From contig CAIXTG010000164.1 in the NCBI GenBank assembly GCA_903922325.1, forward strand, positions 1-7,686: a stretch of DNA of 7,686 bases, written 5' to 3'. The notes under the pieces are model-generated. The model did no database searches. It saw only the letters and a program-made list of their open reading frames with translations, and was not told the origin of the DNA. Positions 1 to 4,842 of the stretch are shown one piece after another. Position 1 is the stretch's first letter; each line of letters starts with the position of its first letter. The translations under genes were made by a program, and so were the position numbers. This stretch comes from an uncultured Actinomycetes bacterium (lineage in GTDB: Bacteria; Actinomycetota; Actinomycetes; Nanopelagicales; Nanopelagicaceae).

Positions 1-1106
1 AGCTAGCAGATTGCGTTAATTGGGTTTCTCGCAGTTTGTCTACTCGGCCGATTAAAACCGAGTTACTTGGAATAGTAATCGATGCAACTGGTTCAAACGT
101 TGAACTTTCTGGTTCAGATTTAGAAACTTCTAGCAAAGCTAATTTCGCAGCTCAAATTATCGAAGCTGGAAAAGTTTTAGTTCCTGGAAAATTATTAGTA
201 GAGATAACTAGATCGCTACCAAACAAGCCAATTACAATCACTTTAGACGGCACTAGAGTTTTAGTAACTTCTGGCAGCGCAAAATTTACTTTACCAACTC
301 TTTCAATCAACGAGTATCCAAACTTGCCGGAACTTCCAGAAAGTACTGGCGTAATCGCTAGCGATACTTTTGCAGCCGCGGTTGCCCAAGTAGCAATAGC
401 TGCAGGCCGCGACGATTCACTTCCAACCCTTACCGGCGTACATGTAGAAGTAAACGAAAACACTGTAACTTTGGCCGCCACAGATCGATACCGGTTAGCT
501 GTGCGTGAAATGCAATGGCAACCATCAAAACCAGGCGTAGAAACCACTGCTTTATTACGTGCACGCACTCTGGCTGATGCCGCTAAATCATTAACTACCT
601 CTAAAGAAGTTTCACTCTCTCTTGGGTCAGCGGCAAGCCATGACCGTTTAGCTGGATTCGCTGGCGAAGGTAAAACAATGACTTCTCGCATGCTTGATGG
701 CACCTTCCCGCCATACCGCCACTTATTACCGCAAGAGATAACCACAACCGCGATTGTTGAGGTTGCACCACTTCTAGATTCAGTTCGCCGTGTAGCTTTA
801 GTAACCGACAAAACAGTTCCACTTCGTTTGGAATTTACCAACGGCTCACTTTCACTTGAAGCAGGCGCTGGCGAAGAAGCCCAAGCAACCGAGTCAATTG
901 AAATTTCACTAACCGGTGAAAATATTTCAATCGCGTTCAACCCGGTTTTCTTAGCCGATGGTTTAAATGCAGTCGGTACACCGTATGTACAAATATCTTT
1001 TACTGGTTCAAATAAACCAGCGATCTTGATGGGCCGCACCACACAAGATGGCGCAGCAATTGAAAACTATCGCTATTTGTTAATGCCAATGCGTTATGCC
1101 TCTTAA
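1..1106 (+). CDS. dnaN: DNA polymerase III subunit beta (sliding clamp), 5'-truncated by window edge
   Basis: This encodes the ring-shaped clamp that tethers the replicative polymerase to DNA. The frame is open from the first full codon at 3 (LADCVNWVSRSL...), which matches the N-terminal helix of actinobacterial clamps, so the TTG at 36 is an internal Leu codon and not the start. About ten N-terminal residues are missing and 367 are visible. Three clamp domains can be followed. Domain 1 covers visible residues 1 to about 115. Domain 2 begins near TFAAAVAQVA and carries ATDRYRLA at 159-164 onward. Domain 3 follows the PPYRHLLP motif at 236-243. The C-terminus LLMPMRYAS contains the MPMR residues (361-364) that line the pocket for clamp-binding peptides. 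One oddity is that the usual PVLAGLL stretch in domain 1 reads TELLGIV. It lies 30 bases before recF, with no gnd gene between them as there is in Streptomyces. Identification is secure. Confidence 0.96.
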   Translation, partial: LADCVNWVSRSLSTRPIKTELLGIVIDATGSNVELSGSDLETSSKANFAAQIIEAGKVLVPGKLLVEITRSLPNKPITITLDGTRVLVTSGSAKFTLPTLSINEYPNLPELPESTGVIASDTFAAAVAQVAIAAGRDDSLPTLTGVHVEVNENTVTLAATDRYRLAVREMQWQPSKPGVETTALLRARTLADAAKSLTTSKEVSLSLGSAASHDRLAGFAGEGKTMTSRMLDGTFPPYRHLLPQEITTTAIVEVAPLLDSVRRVALVTDKTVPLRLEFTNGSLSLEAGAGEEAQATESIEISLTGENISIAFNPVFLADGLNAVGTPYVQISFTGSNKPAILMGRTTQDGAAIENYRYLLMPMRYAS

Positions 1107-1136
1107 GTAAATTCATTTAACCGATAGATACTCAAG

Positions 1137-2228
1137 ATGCGCATCACAAAGTTAGCGCTTAAAGATTTTAGGTCTTACCAAAACTTAGAACTAGATCTTC
1201 AGCCTGGCGTTAATACATTTATCGGCGACAACGGCAGCGGCAAAACAAATATCGCTGAGTCACTAATTTATTTAAGCTTCTTATCTTCACACCGTGTTGC
1301 AAATAACCAACCTTTAATTTCCCTTGGTGCAACCCAAGCAATTATCCGTGCCGAAATTGAACGAGATGACCGCACCTTACAAATAAATTTAGAAATAAAT
1401 GTTAGTAAAGCTAATCGAGCCCGTATCAATCAAAACCCAACTCGTAGCCAACGAGAAATTCTTGGTGCGTGCCAAATAGTTTATTTCTCGCCGGAAGATT
1501 TAGATTTAGTTCGCGGCGACCCAGGCAACCGACGTGATTTTCTAGATCGGTTACTAATCACTCGTAGCCCGCGTTTAGCTGGGGTTATCGCCGATTACGA
1601 ACGTGTTGTAAAGCAACGCAATACGCTACTTAAAACCAGATCTAATAGCGCCACACTTCAACCATGGAGTGAGCAATTAATAAATATCGGCGCTAACTTA
1701 ACTGCCGAACGCATTGCACTCGTTGCTGCACTAAACCCCTTTGTGTCCGAAAACTATCGCAACTTAAATGAAGTAAAACCAGCGAGCGTTTCCTATAAAT
1801 CAAGCACCGAAGGTTTAACGAGCGATGCGGTAAATAATATTACTGTTTTAACTAACAGATTAGAAGAAGTTCAATATCAAGAGATTGAACGAGGTACCAC
1901 TTTAATTGGCCCACATCGTGATGACCTAACTTTAACAATTGGTGATTTTCCAGCTAAAGGTTATGCCAGCCATGGTGAATCTTGGTCAATGGCAATCTCA
2001 CTACGTATTGGCTCATTTAACTTATTAAAAAAAGAGGGCTCCGACCCAATTTTAATTTTAGATGATGTATTCGCCGAGTTAGATACTTCTCGCAGACTGC
2101 AATTAGTCGCGGCCACAAAAATGGCAGAGCAAACAATTATTACCGCAGCAGTCGAAAGTGATTTACCCGCCGATCTAAACAGTACAAAATTTTATGTGAC
2201 ACCTGGCCAAGTAAAGGCAAGTAAGTAA
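1137..2228 (+). CDS. recF: DNA replication and repair protein RecF
   Basis: RecF is an SMC/ABC-like ATPase that acts in the RecFOR pathway, helping load RecA on gapped DNA at stalled forks. The 363-residue length is normal. Walker A is GDNGSGKT at residues 30-37, close behind the typical start MRITKLALKDFRSY. The RecF-specific block YFSPEDLDLVRGDPGNRRDFLDRLL begins at residue 116. The GPHRDDL motif precedes the ABC signature SHGESWS at 278-284, the form seen in Actinobacteria. Walker B is ILILDDVFAELD with the acidic pair at D309-D310. The ATG at 1137 fits the family N-terminus, but no clear Shine-Dalgarno precedes it, so translation may rely on coupling to dnaN 30 bases upstream or on weak pairing. 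The gene ends TAA directly against the ATG of the next gene. All key residues are present. Confidence 0.96.
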   Translation: MRITKLALKDFRSYQNLELDLQPGVNTFIGDNGSGKTNIAESLIYLSFLSSHRVANNQPLISLGATQAIIRAEIERDDRTLQINLEINVSKANRARINQNPTRSQREILGACQIVYFSPEDLDLVRGDPGNRRDFLDRLLITRSPRLAGVIADYERVVKQRNTLLKTRSNSATLQPWSEQLINIGANLTAERIALVAALNPFVSENYRNLNEVKPASVSYKSSTEGLTSDAVNNITVLTNRLEEVQYQEIERGTTLIGPHRDDLTLTIGDFPAKGYASHGESWSMAISLRIGSFNLLKKEGSDPILILDDVFAELDTSRRLQLVAATKMAEQTIITAAVESDLPADLNSTKFYVTPGQVKASK

Positions 2229-2681
2229 ATGTCGAAACGAGATCTCGCTAAAGATTTATTTAGCTCTTATAAAACTGGTTATATTAAAAAACCGAAACCT
2301 ATACGTGAAGTAAACCAAAATCCCACAGACCCACAATTAATTAGTGATGTATTAAAAAATTTAATCCAAGATCGCGAATGGCAAAGCGGTATTGCTGAAG
2401 GAAATTTATTCGCTAACTGGGAAAGTATTGTTGGTGCCGAAATTGCCGAGCACACCGAACCAATTGCAATTCTCGAAGGTGTTCTTACTATTAGAACTTC
2501 TTCAACTGCGTGGGCAACCCAATTAAATTTAATTAGCAACGATGTTTTAGCTTCACTCCAAGCCAGTGCGCCCGGTGCGTTGGTTGAAAAACTTTCAATA
2601 ATTGGCCCTCAGGGCCCAAGTTGGAAGCGCGGCATTCGAACAATTCGCGGCGCCCGAGGCCCACGCGATACTTTTGGCTAA
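2229..2681 (+). CDS. dciA: DUF721 protein, DciA-type replicative helicase loader/operator
   Basis: This is a 150-residue protein of the DUF721 family found beside recF and gyrB across Actinobacteria (Rv0004 in M. tuberculosis). The family has been identified as DciA, the ancestral partner that helps load the replicative helicase DnaB in bacteria lacking DnaC or DnaI. A basic N-terminal tail (about residues 1-35, Lys-rich) leads into the DUF721 fold at roughly 36-125. Conserved features are the NWESIVG segment (W64) and SSTAWATQL (W95). The C-terminal GPSWKRGIRTIRGARGPRDTFG is the characteristic actinobacterial end and is Arg/Gly-rich, consistent with nucleic-acid contact. The ATG abuts the recF stop. 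An AAAGG at 2213-2217 inside recF, 11 bases upstream, could serve as ribosome binding site. Family assignment is firm. The role in helicase loading is inferred from the family and the neighbourhood. Confidence 0.88.
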   Translation: MSKRDLAKDLFSSYKTGYIKKPKPIREVNQNPTDPQLISDVLKNLIQDREWQSGIAEGNLFANWESIVGAEIAEHTEPIAILEGVLTIRTSSTAWATQLNLISNDVLASLQASAPGALVEKLSIIGPQGPSWKRGIRTIRGARGPRDTFG

Positions 2682-2761
2682 ATTGCCAATAAAGGGTGAT
2701 TTTTGCCTTTTTCCAATAGGAACCCTAAAAGGGCGTTAAAACATCGCTTAAAACCTACCCA

Positions 2762-2846
2762 CAGGGCGAATAACGGCTAGATCTGCACCTCTTTTACCAC
2801 TAGGATTAAGGCTATTAGCAATGGGATTTATCCCTAGCCGCCCCTG
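2762..2846 (+). repeat. Long-range inverted repeat in gyrB leader
   Basis: CGGCTAG at 2774-2780 is perfectly complementary to CTAGCCG at 2834-2840 (7 bp). In the same register CAGGG at 2762-2766 can pair with CCCTG at 2842-2846 (5 bp), leaving a lopsided internal loop. The enclosed 53 bases contain further short pairings, such as GGGAT/ATCCC at 2823-2834. The pairing is seen directly. Whether it forms in RNA, or instead serves as a DNA operator, is unknown. A single 7-bp match in 200 bases can arise by chance; the aligned second helix makes it more notable. Confidence 0.4.
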
Positions 2847-2852
2847 AGGGCG
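2839..2852 (+). terminator. GC-only hairpin upstream of gyrB RBS, attenuator-like
   Basis: CGCCC at 2839-2843 pairs with GGGCG at 2848-2852 across a CTGA loop. The stem is followed by ATTTTGC, so it resembles a weak intrinsic terminator. It ends 13 bases before the gyrB Shine-Dalgarno. Its 5' arm overlaps the 3' arms of the longer inverted repeat at 2762-2846, so the two structures cannot form together. The stem is short and the T-run has only four bases. It may therefore be an attenuator, an mRNA-stabilising stem, or nothing. Confidence 0.35.
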
Positions 2853-2865
2853 ATTTTGCAACATT

Positions 2866-2872
2866 GAAGGAG
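2866..2872 (+). promoter_or_regulatory. Strong Shine-Dalgarno of gyrB
   Basis: GAAGGAG lies 8 bases before the GTG at 2881 and decides that start. It is the strongest ribosome binding site in the window and contrasts with the absence of one before gyrA and recF. Confidence 0.85.
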
Positions 2873-2880
2873 CGGTACCT

Positions 2881-4842
2881 GTGGTCGAAAAGTCGGGCAA
2901 TTACGACGCCAGCGCGATCACCGTCCTTGAAGGCCTCGAGGCGGTTCGCAAGCGCCCTGGCATGTATATCGGCTCTACCGGCGAGCGCGGCCTCCACCAC
3001 TTGGTTTATGAGGTTGTAGATAACTCAGTTGATGAAGCTTTAGCTGGAGTTTGTACCGAAATCAACGTCACGCTTATGGCCGATGGCAGCGTGAAAGTAA
3101 TTGATAACGGGCGTGGAATTCCAGTTGATATGCACCCAGTTGAAAAGAAACCAGCACTTGAAGTTGTTTTAACGGTTCTGCACGCCGGCGGAAAATTCGG
3201 CGATGGTGGTTACTCGGTATCTGGCGGACTACACGGTGTCGGTATTTCAGTTGTAAACGCACTCAGCACAGATTTAGCCGTAACAGTTCTACGCGATGGT
3301 TTTACTTGGAATCAATCTTATAAATTAGGAGTTCCAACTGCGCCGGTTGCTAAAGGTGCAGCTGCAACAACAACCGGCACCACAGTTCAATTCTGGCCAT
3401 CGGTTGAAATCTTTGACACCACTGATTTCTCGTTTGAGATTTTATCTACCCGTTTCCGCGAAATGGCATTTTTGAATCGCGGCTTAACTATCACTTTAAC
3501 CGATAATCGTGCCGGACACGTTGATGAAAAAGGCGAGCAACTGCATGTGGTTTATAAATTCGATGGCGGAATTGCTGACTTCGTTAAACATTTAAATACC
3601 ACTCGCGGCGAAACCCATAAGTCAATTATTTTTATTGAAAACGAAGATAAAAAAGCCCGTATGTCGCTAGAAATTGCCATGCAGTGGAATGCTGGTTTTT
3701 CTGAATCTGTTTACACTTTTGCAAACACAATTAATACTCATGAAGGTGGCGCTCATGAAGAAGGTTTCCGTACTGCGCTAACTTCGATTGTAAATAAATT
3801 TAGTGAAGACCAAGGTTTTATTAAAAAGAAGGAAGATCGCTTGACTGGCGACGATGTGCGTGAAGGCTTAACAGCAATCGTTTCAATTAAATTAGCTGAG
3901 CCACAATTTGAGGGTCAAACAAAAACTAAACTTGGTAACACTGAAGCAAAATCATTTACTCAAAAGTGCGTAAATGAAGCTTTAACTGCCTGGTTTGAAC
4001 AGAATCCAGCCGAAGGTAAAGAGATTGTTCGTAAAAGTATTGATGCAGCAGCAGCACGCGTTGCAGCTCGTAAGGCTCGCGACTTATCACGTAGCCGCAA
4101 AGGTTTATTAGAAGGTCGTGGCATGCCCGGCAAGTTAGCTGATTGCCAATGGACAGATCCAGAAAAGTGCGAGTTATATATTGTTGAAGGTGACTCAGCA
4201 GGTGGTTCAACTAAAGGTGGTCGCGACTCACGAAACCAAGCAGTTTTACCAATCCGTGGAAAAATTCTAAACGTTGAAAAAGCTCGCATCGATCGCGTGC
4301 TACAAAACAATGAAGTACAAGCGCTAATCACCGCGCTCGGTACCGGTATTCACGATGACTTCGATGTGGCTAACTTGCGCTATCACAAAATTATTTTGAT
4401 GGCCGATGCCGATGTCGACGGTCAACATATTCGCACCTTGTTATTAACTCTTCTTTTCCGTTTTATGAAACCACTTATCGAAGGTGGTTTTGTTTACTTA
4501 GCCCAACCACCACTTTATAAATTAAAATGGGGCGGCAAAGAACCAGTTCAGTACGCTTTCTCTGATCGCGAGCGCGATGGCATGATCAAAATCGGTATTG
4601 ACGCAGGCAAGCGTCTACCAAAAGAAGATGGAATTCAGCGCTTCAAAGGTTTAGGTGAAATGCCAGCTAAAGAACTTTGGGACACCACTATGGATCCAGA
4701 ACACCGCGTGCTGATCAAAGTAACTCTTGATGATGCAGCCGCAGCCGATGATTTATTCTCAGTCTTAATGGGTGAAGATGTCGAACCGCGCCGCTCATTT
4801 ATTCAACGCAACGCTAAAGACGTTAGATTCTTGGATATTTAA
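2881..4842 (+). CDS. gyrB: DNA gyrase subunit B
   Basis: GyrB is the ATPase subunit of the type IIA topoisomerase that introduces negative supercoils. The GTG start is set by the strong Shine-Dalgarno 8 bases upstream and the family N-terminus. The GHKL ATPase domain has E44 (general base) and N48 in EVVDNSVDEA, D75 in DNGRGIP, the ATP lid GGLHGVGISVVNALS at 115-129, and R138, which matches the novobiocin-contacting arginine of E. coli (R136). A transducer domain follows. The Toprim domain has EGDSAGGS starting at E436 and DADVDG with D509, D511 and D513 as metal ligands. The C-terminal tail has RFKGLGEMPAKELWDTTMDPEHR and ends in KDVRFLDI. At 653 residues it lacks the large insertion of E. 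coli GyrB. The first 40 codons are much richer in GC than the rest. The gene abuts gyrA. The gyrase rather than topo IV assignment rests on the GyrA-box in its partner. Confidence 0.97.
   Translation: MVEKSGNYDASAITVLEGLEAVRKRPGMYIGSTGERGLHHLVYEVVDNSVDEALAGVCTEINVTLMADGSVKVIDNGRGIPVDMHPVEKKPALEVVLTVLHAGGKFGDGGYSVSGGLHGVGISVVNALSTDLAVTVLRDGFTWNQSYKLGVPTAPVAKGAAATTTGTTVQFWPSVEIFDTTDFSFEILSTRFREMAFLNRGLTITLTDNRAGHVDEKGEQLHVVYKFDGGIADFVKHLNTTRGETHKSIIFIENEDKKARMSLEIAMQWNAGFSESVYTFANTINTHEGGAHEEGFRTALTSIVNKFSEDQGFIKKKEDRLTGDDVREGLTAIVSIKLAEPQFEGQTKTKLGNTEAKSFTQKCVNEALTAWFEQNPAEGKEIVRKSIDAAAARVAARKARDLSRSRKGLLEGRGMPGKLADCQWTDPEKCELYIVEGDSAGGSTKGGRDSRNQAVLPIRGKILNVEKARIDRVLQNNEVQALITALGTGIHDDFDVANLRYHKIILMADADVDGQHIRTLLLTLLFRFMKPLIEGGFVYLAQPPLYKLKWGGKEPVQYAFSDRERDGMIKIGIDAGKRLPKEDGIQRFKGLGEMPAKELWDTTMDPEHRVLIKVTLDDAAAADDLFSVLMGEDVEPRRSFIQRNAKDVRFLDI

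Larger units (their letters stand above)
2682..2880 (+). promoter_or_regulatory. dciA-gyrB intergenic region with gyrB promoter/leader
   Basis: These 199 bases form the only long gap between protein genes and must hold the gyrB promoter if the two clusters are separately transcribed. I cannot name a convincing -35/-10 pair. The best -10-like hexamer is TAGGAT at 2801-2806, which has the TANNNT pattern but no good -35 at 16-18 bases. The first half is AT-rich with small inverted repeats (TTCC/GGAA at 2711-2722, CCCT/AGGG at 2723-2733) and T-runs at 2699-2704 and 2708-2712, but no classic stem followed directly by a T-run. The last 120 bases carry longer inverted repeats, annotated separately. 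Two weak DnaA-box-like 9-mers (2755-2763 and 2828-2836, each 7 of 9 to TTATCCACA) are probably chance. Confidence 0.5.

Noticed and set aside
36..38. TTG as start codon of dnaN
   Set aside because: The frame is open upstream to the window edge and the upstream residues match the clamp N-terminal helix, so this is an internal Leu codon.
152..1042. 296-codon open frame on the minus strand within dnaN
   Set aside because: It is fully antisense to a well-conserved gene, resembles no known family, and is explained as a shadow of dnaN codon usage.
2674..2712. Terminator after dciA (TTGGC/GCCAA stem over the stop codon, then T-runs)
   Set aside because: The stem is only five base pairs and the first T-run begins about ten bases after it, so a functional terminator is not supported.
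2755..2836. Two DnaA-box-like 9-mers and a possible origin
   Set aside because: Each matches TTATCCACA at only 7 of 9 positions, there is no cluster or AT-rich unwinding element, and actinobacterial origins usually lie between dnaA and dnaN.
2815..3000. Minus-strand open frame across the gyrB leader and start
   Set aside because: It arises from the GC-rich 5' block of gyrB; there is no ribosome site or recognisable protein.
3956..4331. Two overlapping minus-strand open frames inside gyrB
   Set aside because: They lie opposite the Toprim region of GyrB; protein conservation of the sense strand explains them.
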